From assembly GCA_963555835.3 (NCBI GenBank), contig CAUVWZ020000002.1, positions 1 through 64,000 on the forward strand: a stretch of DNA of 64,000 nucleotides. Reading direction: 5' to 3'. Of the stretch, positions 23,595 through 32,929 are shown piece by piece. The stretch's first letter is position 1. Each line of letters opens with the position of its first letter. The stretch comes from JAPUME01 sp027294185 (lineage in GTDB: Bacteria > Acidobacteriota > Terriglobia > UBA7540 > JAPUME01). The position numbers and the translations under genes were made by a program. The notes beneath the pieces are model-generated. The model was not told the origin of the DNA. It worked only from the letters and a program-made list of their open reading frames with translations, and made no database searches.

Positions 23595-25643
23595 ATGAGA
23601 TGTAGGAAAAAGAATCAGGCCCGATGGGCCCGGCGCGTAGCGGTTTTCGTCGGGCTGATTTCATTGTGGGCCCTGGCTATCGTTTTGCGTCTCTTTTATC
23701 TTCAGGGTCCCGGACACGAAGAGTTTCTTAAGCAGGCCAAAGGTCAATCCGATAGAACCTTCGAGGTGGCTCCCCGTCGGGGTGACATCTATGATCGGCA
23801 TGGCGTGCCGCTGGCGATCAGTGTGGCGGTGGAATCCATTTATGCCGTTCCTTCTGAAATCCCGAATCCGGACTTAACGGCGCGACTGTTGGCCTCCATC
23901 CTTTCGGTGCCTGAGAAGCAGTTGGCCGCCAGATTCCGTTCTCGCAAGTATTTCTGTTGGGTGAAGCGAAAGGTCACCGCCTCGGAAGCGGGGCGGGTGA
24001 AGGCGCTGAAGTTGAAGGGTGTTCATACGCAGGGAGAAATGAAGCGGTTTTATCCCAAGGGGGATTTAGCCTCGCACGTCCTGGGCTACGTTGGATTGGA
24101 CGGCAAGGGACTGGCCAGCATTGAGTACAAGCTTAATTCCGTGCTTCAGGGAAATCCCGGACGTGTGCTGCTCGCATCCGACTCGGCACCCGTCTCTCTT
24201 CCGTCTCAGGAGTGGAGGGCCTGGCCCGGGAAGGGAGTCTCGCTGACCCTGGACGAAAGCATTCAATACATCGCCGAAAAGGCCATTGATGAGGTCGTCA
24301 ATCGTACCCAGGCAGCGGGGGCCACGGTAATTGTTCAAGATCCACACACGGGCGAGATTCTGGCCATGGCCTCTCGACCCTCTTTCAATCCCAATCGCTA
24401 CCAGAAGGTTCCCCAGGAGAACTGGATCAACCGGGCGGTGGCCTGGGCTTACGAGCCGGGTTCGACGTTTAAGTTGATTACCCTGGCGGCCAGCCTGGAG
24501 GAAGATCTCACTACCCCAGAGGAGTTGATCGATTGCGAGAACGGATCACTGGTGGTGGCCGGGCACAGGATTCGTGACCACCGTTCCTTCGGCGTAATGA
24601 CAACGACGGAAGTTCTGGCGAACTCGAGTAACGTCGGCGCCATGAAACTGGCGCAACGGGTCGGGGAAAAGGATTTTTACAAATACATCGAGCGATTCGG
24701 TTTCGGGCGTCCTACCGGCATCGCGCTGCCCGGGGAGAGCCGTGGACTGTTGAGACCCCCGGATCAATGGTCGGGAATTTCGCTCGCCTCGATGTCGATG
24801 GGGCAGGAAATCGGCGTTACCCCGGTCCAGTTGGTGGCGGCATTTTCTGCCATCGCCAATGACGGCATCCTGGTGCGGCCTCGCATTGTGCGGGGACTGC
24901 TGAACGGTAGCCGATACGAGGCGGTCCAGTCCGCTCCCGGCCGCCGAATCCTGAGTTCCCGGACCTCCGCGGAGCTGACCCGGATGCTGGCTGCTGTGGT
25001 CGAAAGCGGCACGGGTGGCGCCGCCTCACCGGTAGGATATTCCGCCGCCGGAAAGACCGGTACGGCGCAAAAGATTGACTCTACGGGAGGTTATTCCCAA
25101 ACGGATTATGTAGCTTCTTTTGCAGGTTTCGCTCCGGTGAGCCAGCCGGCGATCACAGTTCTGGTCGTCGTTGATTCACCTGTGGGTGCAACTTATGGGG
25201 CTGATGTGGCAGCGCCGGTGTTCAAGTCGATCACCGAGCAGACTTTGACTTATCTCAACGTTCCGCATGAAAATCCCTCCAACAGTCTCCAGGTAACTTC
25301 GTCCGAGCCCGGTTGGGAATCCCCCCAGCCGGAACAAGATGCCCGGGCGAACTCCCGCCCCACGCGATCTGAATCGCCGAACGTTGTCCATCAGCCCCTC
25401 CAGACTTTGCCTTTAACCAGGATTTCCCTCGCGCACTCCGGAGGTCCCCTCTTTGCCGACCTTCATCCTGGATTGGTCCTTCCGGATTTCGTCGGCCAAC
25501 CGCTGCGAGATGTAGCTCGCCGCTGCCTGAAGTTAGGGCTCGAGTTACGGATTCAAGGGTCAGGCCGTGCGGTTCAGCAGCATCCGGAGCCGGGATCACG
25601 GGTTTCCCCGGAAGAGGAAGTTTTGGTACGTTTCACCAGGTGA
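23595..25643 (+). CDS. ftsI: Septal peptidoglycan transpeptidase (penicillin-binding protein FtsI) with PASTA domain
   Basis: 682 residues. The N-terminal helix is VGLISLWALAIVLRLFYLQ, followed by the pedestal domain (RGDIYDRHGVPLAIS). The transpeptidase motifs are SxxK in YEPGSTFKLITLA, SxN in LANSSNVGAMKLA and KTG in AAGKTGTAQK. A Pro/Ser-rich linker leads to one PASTA domain at the end (LVLPDFVGQPLRDVARRCLK through SPEEEVLVRFTR). This PASTA-bearing form is like Spo/PBP2B-type proteins in several phyla. It cross-links septal wall together with FtsW. It lies 28 nt after ftsL. Confidence 0.94.
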   Translation: MRCRKKNQARWARRVAVFVGLISLWALAIVLRLFYLQGPGHEEFLKQAKGQSDRTFEVAPRRGDIYDRHGVPLAISVAVESIYAVPSEIPNPDLTARLLASILSVPEKQLAARFRSRKYFCWVKRKVTASEAGRVKALKLKGVHTQGEMKRFYPKGDLASHVLGYVGLDGKGLASIEYKLNSVLQGNPGRVLLASDSAPVSLPSQEWRAWPGKGVSLTLDESIQYIAEKAIDEVVNRTQAAGATVIVQDPHTGEILAMASRPSFNPNRYQKVPQENWINRAVAWAYEPGSTFKLITLAASLEEDLTTPEELIDCENGSLVVAGHRIRDHRSFGVMTTTEVLANSSNVGAMKLAQRVGEKDFYKYIERFGFGRPTGIALPGESRGLLRPPDQWSGISLASMSMGQEIGVTPVQLVAAFSAIANDGILVRPRIVRGLLNGSRYEAVQSAPGRRILSSRTSAELTRMLAAVVESGTGGAASPVGYSAAGKTGTAQKIDSTGGYSQTDYVASFAGFAPVSQPAITVLVVVDSPVGATYGADVAAPVFKSITEQTLTYLNVPHENPSNSLQVTSSEPGWESPQPEQDARANSRPTRSESPNVVHQPLQTLPLTRISLAHSGGPLFADLHPGLVLPDFVGQPLRDVARRCLKLGLELRIQGSGRAVQQHPEPGSRVSPEEEVLVRFTR

Positions 25644-25715
25644 CGCGGAGTGGCGAGCCCGGGGGTCGGTAGGCTAGACCGGCCCCGTCGGGCATTGCCG
25701 AAAGATCAGAAGAGA

Positions 25716-27218
25716 ATGAAAATAGGGCAGCTCCTTAACCGGGGAGCGGTTCTTCATTGTGGGCTTGACCCGAACCTCGATGTTAGCTCCCTCACCTACG
25801 ATTCTCGCCGGGTCCAACGGGGAAGTCTTTTCTTTGCTCTCCGTGGCGTCTCGGCCGACGGGAATGACTTTTTCCCCGAGGCTCTGAGACAGGGAGCCCT
25901 GGGAGTGGTGAGCGACCAAGCCCCGCCCTCTGACCTTGCCCACCTCTGGATTCACGTCGAAAATGCGAGACGGTCGCTGGCACTTGCTGCGAGGAATTTT
26001 TACGGCAATCCGCAGGGCCGCCTCCAGTTGATCGGTGTCACCGGGACCAACGGCAAAACGACGACCTGCTACCTGGTGGAATCGATCCTTCAGGCAGCCG
26101 GTCGTAGCACCGGGCTGCTGGGAACCGTCGAGTACCGCCTGGGAAACCTTCGAATGGAAGCTACGCACACAACGCCGGAGTCGCTGGAGTTGAACGTCTT
26201 CCTTGCCGACCTGGTGGGGCAGGGAGGCGAGGCCGCCGTGGTGGAGGTATCCTCACACGCTTTGGCCCAGGACCGTGTATATGGATGTCGCTTCGCGGCA
26301 GCCGTATTTACCAATCTCAGTCAGGATCATCTGGACTATCACCGGAGTATGGAAAGCTATTTTGCTGCGAAGCGGAAGCTGTTTGAAGATAACGGGGCCG
26401 GAGCTCCCGGTCTGGGGGTCTTGAATCTGGATGACTCCCATGGCAGGGAGTTGGCAAGCGCTTTCAAAGCGCCCAAAATTACCTACGGAATGGACAGACT
26501 GGCAGATGTGCGTCCTGCGTCGTGGGGGAGCACACTCGATGGGTTGGATGCCACCTTGGGCACTCCGTCCGGCGCAATAGCCCTTCGTTCGTCGTTAGCC
26601 GGCGAACATAATCTTTTCAATGTGATGGCCGCGGTGGCCACAGCAATCGGCCTGGGAGTTGAAGTGGATGCGATCGTTGAAGGAGTGACCCGCGTCTCTT
26701 CGGTTCCGGGTCGTTTCGAACGGATCGAGGCGGGTCAGCCATTCGGGGTGGTGGTGGACTACGCGCACACCGATGATGCGCTTCAGAAACTGATTCTCTC
26801 GGCCCGTAAATTGAATCCCCAAAGAATTATCACCCTGTTTGGGTGCGGAGGTGGTCGTGACCGGGGCAAACGGCCCTCGATGGGTGAGACGGCAGGTCGA
26901 TGGAGTGATGTGGCCATACTGACTTCAGACAACCCGCGCACGGAAGACCCTCTCAGGATTATGAACGACGTCCTGGTCGGGCTGCAAAAATCCGGCGGGG
27001 AATACCGGATGGAGCAAGACCGTAGGAAGGCAATCCACCTTGCCCTGGAGGAGGCTCAGCCGGGAGACCTTGTGCTGATCACGGGTAAGGGGCACGAGAC
27101 TCGCCAAATCCTGAACGAACGGGTCATCGAATTTGACGACCGGGAAGTATGCCGGAGCATCCTGGCCGATTTGGGATACGGAAATCCGGTTCGACCGGAG
27201 GCGCGCCTCAGCGATTGA
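25716..27218 (+). CDS. murE: UDP-MurNAc-tripeptide synthetase MurE
   Basis: About 501 residues. It adds the third stem-peptide residue to UDP-MurNAc-L-Ala-D-Glu. ATP site: GVTGTNGKTTTCYLVESIL. Substrate site: THTTPESLELN. The C-terminal DNPRTEDPLRI carries the DNPR motif diagnostic for meso-diaminopimelate as the added amino acid. GKGHETRQ is also present. The ATG at 25716 (MKIGQLL) fits the family start and has GAAGAGA before it; the frame is open to a GTG at 25650. Confidence 0.94.
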   Translation: MKIGQLLNRGAVLHCGLDPNLDVSSLTYDSRRVQRGSLFFALRGVSADGNDFFPEALRQGALGVVSDQAPPSDLAHLWIHVENARRSLALAARNFYGNPQGRLQLIGVTGTNGKTTTCYLVESILQAAGRSTGLLGTVEYRLGNLRMEATHTTPESLELNVFLADLVGQGGEAAVVEVSSHALAQDRVYGCRFAAAVFTNLSQDHLDYHRSMESYFAAKRKLFEDNGAGAPGLGVLNLDDSHGRELASAFKAPKITYGMDRLADVRPASWGSTLDGLDATLGTPSGAIALRSSLAGEHNLFNVMAAVATAIGLGVEVDAIVEGVTRVSSVPGRFERIEAGQPFGVVVDYAHTDDALQKLILSARKLNPQRIITLFGCGGGRDRGKRPSMGETAGRWSDVAILTSDNPRTEDPLRIMNDVLVGLQKSGGEYRMEQDRRKAIHLALEEAQPGDLVLITGKGHETRQILNERVIEFDDREVCRSILADLGYGNPVRPEARLSD

Positions 27219-27303
27219 AAGCGCGAGGCTAAATTGCGCCTGCGTTGAGAGGGACGCCCACCTTTAGGAAAAGTGAGTCACTGTGGGTGGGCGAGTGGCT
27301 GCC

Positions 27304-28710
27304 ATGCAACTGGAAATTCAGGAGGTGGCAAGGATTCTGGGGAGTAAGGCATCCCCTCGCCCCGCCCTTTGTCGTGGATACACCTCGGACTCGCGCCATA
27401 CCAGGGCGAGTGATCTGTTTTTCGCCATCCCGGGCCCCCGTTTCGACGGTCACGATTTTGTGCCGTCGGCGATTGAGAACGGCGCGGTGGGAGCAGTGGT
27501 ATCGAACGGGCGTGTGGGGTCCTATCCGCAATCTCTTCGGCCGGTCCTGCTCGATGTTCCGGATACGGTTCGCGCCTTGCAGCAACTGGGGCAGGCAGTA
27601 CGTCGCAAGTGGGCCCATCCGCTGGTAGGGGTCACGGGTAGTGCGGGAAAGACGACGGCCAAGGAGATGATCGCCGCATTGCTCGGTCTCCGGCTTCGAG
27701 TCGCCAAATCCCGGGGGAATCTCAATAATGAACTGGGCTTGCCGCTTTCACTCGTTGCTCTCGAGGCGGATCAGGAAGTGGCCGTGATGGAGTTGGCGAT
27801 GTCCCATGCCGGTGAGATCCGTTTCCTGGCCGGCCTGGCGGAACCGAATATTGGCGTGGTGACGAATGTGGCGCCGGTTCACCTGGAGTTCTTTGAATCC
27901 CTTGATGCCATCGCCCAGGCGAAACGCGAATTGGTGGAAAAGTTGAATCCCGAGGGGGTTCTGGTGTTGAATGCCGACGATGAGCGTGTCCGCGAGTTTG
28001 GCACGGGTTATCCGGGCAAGGTCGTCACCTTTGGGCTGGAGGCGGATGCGGACTACCGAGCGTCCAACCTGCAATCCAAAACGGGAGCGAGTGTAGACTT
28101 TGATTTAATGGCAGAAGGAAAGGTCATGGGTATGACGCTCCCGATGCCCGGGGCCCATAACGTGTCGAACGTCCTCGCTGCCATCGCCGTCGCCCGCCAA
28201 TTCGAGATTCCCCTTGAAGAGATTCCGGCGGCCCTGAACAATCTTGGCCCTCTTTCGCAGCGGAGCGAGATTTTGAATCTCGCCGGCGGAATCACATTGA
28301 TCAACGATTGCTACAACTCGAACCCACGGGCCCTGGAAGGAATGCTCCATGTGCTGGGAACATGGCCCTCTGAGGGCCGGAGGATTCTGGTGGCAGGAGA
28401 GATGTTGGAATTGGGACCTGGCGCCCCTGAATGGCACCGGAAATTGGGAGAAATGGCGGCCCGCCTCGGCCGGGTGGACTGGCTCCTTGCGGTGCGAGGT
28501 GAGGCTCAAAATTTCATCGAGGGCGCTCGGCAGGGCGGGCTTCCTGGGGCACAGGCCCTCTTTTTTGAGACAGCAGAGCAAGCCGCGGAGTTACTGCCCT
28601 CCCTGGTGAAGACGGGCGACACTGTTTTGATCAAAGGTTCTCGCGGCGTGCATCTGGAAAAAGTGGTAGAAAGGATGCTGGTTCAAGCCTCCGGGTCCGC
28701 CACAGGCTAG
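27304..28710 (+). CDS. murF: UDP-MurNAc-tripeptide--D-Ala-D-Ala ligase MurF
   Basis: About 468 residues. It joins D-Ala-D-Ala to the tripeptide. ATP site GVTGSAGKTTAKEMIAALLG; the Mur ligase middle domain has VAVMELAMSHAGEIRFLAGL and ERVREFG; the C-terminal domain has INDCYNSNPRALEGMLHVL and LVAGEMLELGPGAPEWHRKL. The start MQLEIQEVARILGSKA fits the family. A GTG at 27283 in frame with AGGAAAAG upstream is an alternative. The gap to murE is 85 nt. Confidence 0.94.
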   Translation: MQLEIQEVARILGSKASPRPALCRGYTSDSRHTRASDLFFAIPGPRFDGHDFVPSAIENGAVGAVVSNGRVGSYPQSLRPVLLDVPDTVRALQQLGQAVRRKWAHPLVGVTGSAGKTTAKEMIAALLGLRLRVAKSRGNLNNELGLPLSLVALEADQEVAVMELAMSHAGEIRFLAGLAEPNIGVVTNVAPVHLEFFESLDAIAQAKRELVEKLNPEGVLVLNADDERVREFGTGYPGKVVTFGLEADADYRASNLQSKTGASVDFDLMAEGKVMGMTLPMPGAHNVSNVLAAIAVARQFEIPLEEIPAALNNLGPLSQRSEILNLAGGITLINDCYNSNPRALEGMLHVLGTWPSEGRRILVAGEMLELGPGAPEWHRKLGEMAARLGRVDWLLAVRGEAQNFIEGARQGGLPGAQALFFETAEQAAELLPSLVKTGDTVLIKGSRGVHLEKVVERMLVQASGSATG

Positions 28711-28712
28711 CT

Positions 28713-29846
28713 ATGCTCTACTATCTGCTTTACGAAAGACTGGTCGACTACGTCAGCTTCTTCAACGTATTCCGTTACCTTACTTTCCGCACCGCCTTTG
28801 CGGGGCTGACGGCCTTGATGGTGTCGTTGATCCTGGGACCCTGGATGATTCGGAAATTGAGGGAATTTCAGATCGGCCAGATTATCCGCGATGACGGTCC
28901 GGGGTCTCACCAGGGAAAGGCGGGCACTCCCACGATGGGAGGCCTTCTGATCGTTGCCAGCATTCTGGTTCCCACGTTGCTCTGGGCTGATCTGGGCAAC
29001 CGCTTTGTCTGGCTGGCGATGGGCGCCACGGTGAGCTTTGGTATCATCGGATTCTGGGACGATTATCAGAAGGTGATCAAGCGGCAAAGTGAAGGATTGA
29101 CGGCGCGCAATAAAATCCGCTTGCAGATTGTCGCCGCCCTGACGGTGGGATTCGTGCTGCTGGTCCTTTCCGCTCAAGGTGTGTTTTCCACTCGAATGGT
29201 TTTCCCCTTCTTCAAACGCCTTCAACCTGATCTTTTGATCCACTCCTTGTTGGATTCCGTCTGGACCACACCCGTGGCTTTCCTGCCTTTTCTGTTGCTG
29301 GTAGTCCTGGTGCTGGTCGGGGCGTCGAATGCCGTAAACCTCACTGATGGGCTGGACGGATTGGCCATCGGCTGTGTGCTGATTGCCAGCTCGGCGCTGA
29401 CGGTTCTTTGTTACGTTGCGGGCCACGCTCGCTGGGCCGAATACCTGGACGTGGCACATTTCCCGGGCATGGGAGAGTTGACGGTATTTTGCGGGGCCAT
29501 GGTCGGAGCGAGTCTCGGGTTCCTCTGGTACAACGCACACCCGGCGGAGATTTTCATGGGTGACGTCGGTTCCCTTGCCCTGGGAGGAGCCATTGGAACG
29601 GTCGCTTTGATCATCAAACAGGAATTATTACTTTTCTTCGTTGGGGGAGTCTTCGTGGTGGAGGCTCTTTCGGTAATTCTCCAGGTTGGGTCTTACAAGT
29701 TGCGCGGGCGGCGAATTTTCAGAATGGCGCCCCTGCATCACCATTTTGAGCTCCTGGGTTGGGCGGAGTCGAAAATTATCATACGCTTCTGGATTGCGGC
29801 GCTTGTTTTCGCCCTATTCGCTCTGACAACCCTTAAACTACGATAG
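28713..29846 (+). CDS. mraY: Phospho-MurNAc-pentapeptide transferase MraY
   Basis: 377-residue polytopic membrane enzyme making lipid I from UDP-MurNAc-pentapeptide and undecaprenyl phosphate. Key motifs: DDGPGSHQGKAGTPTMGG on the first cytoplasmic loop, GFWDDYQKV with the catalytic aspartates, NAVNLTDGLDGLAIG, NAHPAEIFMGDVGSLALGG, and PLHHHFELLGW. It starts 2 nt after murF and its stop overlaps the GTG of murD by 1 nt, so translation is coupled. Confidence 0.95.
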   Translation: MLYYLLYERLVDYVSFFNVFRYLTFRTAFAGLTALMVSLILGPWMIRKLREFQIGQIIRDDGPGSHQGKAGTPTMGGLLIVASILVPTLLWADLGNRFVWLAMGATVSFGIIGFWDDYQKVIKRQSEGLTARNKIRLQIVAALTVGFVLLVLSAQGVFSTRMVFPFFKRLQPDLLIHSLLDSVWTTPVAFLPFLLLVVLVLVGASNAVNLTDGLDGLAIGCVLIASSALTVLCYVAGHARWAEYLDVAHFPGMGELTVFCGAMVGASLGFLWYNAHPAEIFMGDVGSLALGGAIGTVALIIKQELLLFFVGGVFVVEALSVILQVGSYKLRGRRIFRMAPLHHHFELLGWAESKIIIRFWIAALVFALFALTTLKLR

Positions 29847-31786
29847 TGCAGACGAGCGAAGCAGCTTCACAACAAAACGGCACGCCACGACCGATGAGGG
29901 GATCGTCGTCGGGCCGGGGTTCCGACACCCCTTCTCCGCGGGTGTTGTTCGGGGGGGGATCACCGGCGGAGGAGATTTCCGGAAAGCGAGTTCTCGTGGT
30001 GGGACTGGGGCGGACGGGATTGGCCGTCGCCCGGTTTCTCAATAGCAAGGGCGTCCGGGTTACGGTTTCCGACAGCCGACCTCCGGCCCATTTCCAAAGG
30101 TTGATCGGCGAGCTGGTTTCCTCCGAGATCGCCATCGAAATGGGACAACACGAGGAGTCCATATTCTGCCGGCAGGATTTGATCGTCGTGAGTCCAGGCG
30201 TTGACCTTGGCTTGGGAGTCCTGGAATCGGCTCGTGAACAGGGTGTCCCTGTCGTTTCAGAAATCGAGATTGCCGGCTGGTTTCTGCGGGGAAGGGTTGT
30301 GGGCATTACGGGGTCGAACGGCAAGACGACGACCACAACCTTGCTCGGCGAAATCTTATCCGCTTCCGGCTTTGCGGTTCAGGTGGGAGGCAACATCGGG
30401 ACGCCCCTGATTTCCCAGCTCGAATCCGCTTCCGAGAAGACGCTTTCCGTCGTCGAGCTCAGCAGTTTTCAGCTCGAAGCTATCGACCGATTTCGTCCCC
30501 ACATGGCCGTTCTGCTCAATCTGACTCCGGACCATCTGGACCGGCATGGGTCGCTCGAACGATATGAGGCGGCGAAGGGGAATATCTTCCGCAATCAAGG
30601 GCCTGAGGACTGCGCTGTCCTCAACGCTGACGACCCGCGCGTCATGAAATTCGTCGGATCTCTTCGCAGCCGCCTGGTGCTGTTCTCTCGCAGGCAGAAG
30701 CTGCTGGAGGGCGTGTTCGTCGAGGACGGAGAGGTGGTCTATCGGACTCGAAACCTGGAGCGCGTCATCCTCTCCCTCAGCGAAATTCCACTCCTCGGTC
30801 CGCATAACCTGGAAAATGTCCTGGCGGCAGTCGCGGCGGCCGCCACCGTGGGAGCCGACCTGAAGGTTATCCCGAGGGTCGTCGCCCGTTTCAAAGCGGT
30901 AGAGCATCGGCTGGAATTTGTACGCGAATTAAAGGGAGTCAAATTCTACAACGACTCGAAGGCGACGAACGTGGATGCCACGGCCAAATCCATTTCAGCC
31001 TTTGAGGGCAATGTCCTTTTGATCCTGGGCGGAAAGGAAAAGGGCGGAAGCTTCCGCTCCCTTCGCAAGAATATTGAAGAAAAGGTCAAGGGCATCTTTC
31101 TTGTCGGCGCGGCGGCGGAGCGGATTGGAACGGAAATTTCCGGTGTTACGAAAATTATCCATTGTGGGGAGCTGACCAAAGCGGTCCATGCGGCCTTCCA
31201 GGAGGCCCGGCGGGGGGACACCGTCCTGCTGGCTCCCGCCTGTGCCAGCTTTGACCAGTTTGAGAATTTCGAACATCGAGGCCGGGTATTCAAGGAAGCT
31301 GTATCGCATTTGGCGGGCGGTTCCGAACCCGTTGTACCTGCCCCGCCGCCTCCCATCGAGGTTCAGGTTCCAGCGGAGGTTCCTCCTCCCGCCGAACAGG
31401 TTTCGCAGCCGGATTCGGTTGATCGGCCTGAGGCTCCTTCGCTTGCAAGGACCCCTCTTTCGCCCCCAACGGTCCCGGAAGTGGTGGAGCGAACCGTTAA
31501 GCCGGGACGGATTCAGTTCGCGCAGATGCCTCCCCAATCGAAAGAGATTCCTGTGCCCCGGGAGCCTGACACTTCCGCTCCCCCATCAGAGCCGACCTCC
31601 ACCGTGCTGGATGTATCCGCGCTTACACGCAGAACGGCGCCCCTCGAAGGTGAGGCCGAGTCTGAAAAGGCAGAACCGGAGCAGGCGCAGGCCGAAAGGG
31701 AATCTCCCGGACCCTTCTCTCCCCAAACCTGGACTGGAAATATTGGAAAGAAAAAAAAGCACAAACGGAGGAAGAGGAGAAGGTAA
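29846..31786 (+). CDS. murD: UDP-MurNAc-L-Ala--D-Glu ligase MurD with long Pro-rich, basic C-terminal extension
   Basis: 646 residues, against about 450 in the family. Residues ~45-490 are MurD: GKRVLVVGLGRTGLAVARFL, GITGSNGKTTTTTLLGEIL, NLTPDHLDRHGSLERYEAAK, FYNDSKATNVDATAKS, LAPACASFDQFENFEHRG. A ~45-residue Ser/Gly-rich stretch precedes the core. After the core come about 155 residues rich in Pro, Glu and Val (VPAPPPPIEVQVPAEVPPPA and similar), ending in KKKKHKRRKRRR. No stop or second gene start splits it. The core should make UDP-MurNAc-L-Ala-D-Glu. The tail is probably disordered and could tether the enzyme to membrane, nucleic acid or a division partner (inference). Confidence 0.9.
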   Translation: MQTSEAASQQNGTPRPMRGSSSGRGSDTPSPRVLFGGGSPAEEISGKRVLVVGLGRTGLAVARFLNSKGVRVTVSDSRPPAHFQRLIGELVSSEIAIEMGQHEESIFCRQDLIVVSPGVDLGLGVLESAREQGVPVVSEIEIAGWFLRGRVVGITGSNGKTTTTTLLGEILSASGFAVQVGGNIGTPLISQLESASEKTLSVVELSSFQLEAIDRFRPHMAVLLNLTPDHLDRHGSLERYEAAKGNIFRNQGPEDCAVLNADDPRVMKFVGSLRSRLVLFSRRQKLLEGVFVEDGEVVYRTRNLERVILSLSEIPLLGPHNLENVLAAVAAAATVGADLKVIPRVVARFKAVEHRLEFVRELKGVKFYNDSKATNVDATAKSISAFEGNVLLILGGKEKGGSFRSLRKNIEEKVKGIFLVGAAAERIGTEISGVTKIIHCGELTKAVHAAFQEARRGDTVLLAPACASFDQFENFEHRGRVFKEAVSHLAGGSEPVVPAPPPPIEVQVPAEVPPPAEQVSQPDSVDRPEAPSLARTPLSPPTVPEVVERTVKPGRIQFAQMPPQSKEIPVPREPDTSAPPSEPTSTVLDVSALTRRTAPLEGEAESEKAEPEQAQAERESPGPFSPQTWTGNIGKKKKHKRRKRRR

Positions 31787-31792
31787 CGTTTT

Positions 31793-32884
31793 ATGCCGCG
31801 GCATTTGTCTTCGGACAGACTTCTTTTCGGCTCGACTCTGGTGCTGGTTCTCTTCGGAGTGCTGATGGTTTTCAGCGCCTCGGCCATGATGGCGGAATCC
31901 CGTTTCGGGAGCGGATACTACTTCCTGTCCCGGCAACTCATCTGGGCGGTTTTTGGGCTTCTGGTTCTCGTGGGCTTCATGCATTCGAACTACAAGCGCC
32001 TGAGGCACCCGGCGGTGGTTTTTCCCGCCTTCTTCCTCCAGCTTGCCCTTCTCATGGCGGTCCTGCTCTGGGACGATTCGCAAACCATCCGCCGCTGGCT
32101 TCCTCTGGGCAAGTTTTTTTTTCAACCCTCGGAATTGAGCAAAATTATTCTGGTGATCTTCCTGGCCTACTTCCTGGAAAAGCGGCAGGGAAGGATCAAT
32201 GACCTTTCTCATACTCTGCTGCCGGTGGGATTTCTTACCGGTGTTACGGTTCTGTTGGTCGTTCAAGAGCCGGACCTGGGAACTGCAGTTCTTCTGGTGC
32301 TCACCGCTTCGGCGATGTTGTTTGCCGCTGGGATGCGTGTAATCTATTTCGGTTATCTGTTTCTCGCCTCGCTGATTCCGCTTTATTTTCTTGTCGTCAA
32401 GGTGCCTTACCGGTGGGACCGAATTCTTACGTTTCTGAATCCCTATTCGGATCCTTTGGGACGAGGATTTCAGATCATCCAATCGCTCACCGCTGTAGGC
32501 AGCGGCGGAATGGACGGTTTGGGATTCATGGAGGGGCGTCAGAAACTGTTTTACCTGCCGGCTGCGCACACCGATTTCGTTTTCGCCGTGGTGGGGGAGG
32601 AGTTGGGATTCATTGGCTGCCTGGTTGTTCTTGCCTTGTTTGGCGTAATTCTCTGGAGAGGGATTCGAGCCAGTTTGAAGTGTCCCGACGAGTTCGGGCG
32701 CTTGCTGGCCCTGGGGCTGACCGCGCTGATCATCATCCAGGTGTTGGTCAATGTGAGCGTGGTGGTGGGAATCGTCCCTACCAAGGGCCTGCCGTTGCCT
32801 TTGGTGAGTTACGGCGGCAGTTCGCTGGTAAGTAATATGATGGCGCTCGGGATCCTGTTGAATGTCTCCCAGCAATCCGGTTGA
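31793..32884 (+). CDS. ftsW: Septal peptidoglycan polymerase FtsW (SEDS family)
   Basis: 363 residues, about ten membrane helices. SEDS motifs: MVFSASAMMAESRFGSGYYF at the start, QPSELSKIILVIFLAYFLEK, LVVQEPDLGTAVLLVL, GLGFMEGRQKLFYLPAAHTD, FAVVGEELGFIGCL and PLPLVSYGGSSLVSNMMALG at the end. It polymerises lipid II at the septum with FtsI. It begins 6 nt after murD. murG, murC, ftsQ, ftsA and ftsZ, which usually follow, are absent here. Confidence 0.94.
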   Translation: MPRHLSSDRLLFGSTLVLVLFGVLMVFSASAMMAESRFGSGYYFLSRQLIWAVFGLLVLVGFMHSNYKRLRHPAVVFPAFFLQLALLMAVLLWDDSQTIRRWLPLGKFFFQPSELSKIILVIFLAYFLEKRQGRINDLSHTLLPVGFLTGVTVLLVVQEPDLGTAVLLVLTASAMLFAAGMRVIYFGYLFLASLIPLYFLVVKVPYRWDRILTFLNPYSDPLGRGFQIIQSLTAVGSGGMDGLGFMEGRQKLFYLPAAHTDFVFAVVGEELGFIGCLVVLALFGVILWRGIRASLKCPDEFGRLLALGLTALIIIQVLVNVSVVVGIVPTKGLPLPLVSYGGSSLVSNMMALGILLNVSQQSG

Positions 32885-32929
32885 GTGTCCCGCCGATCAC
32901 CTCCTCGCAGAAAAAAAAGGAAGTTTTTC

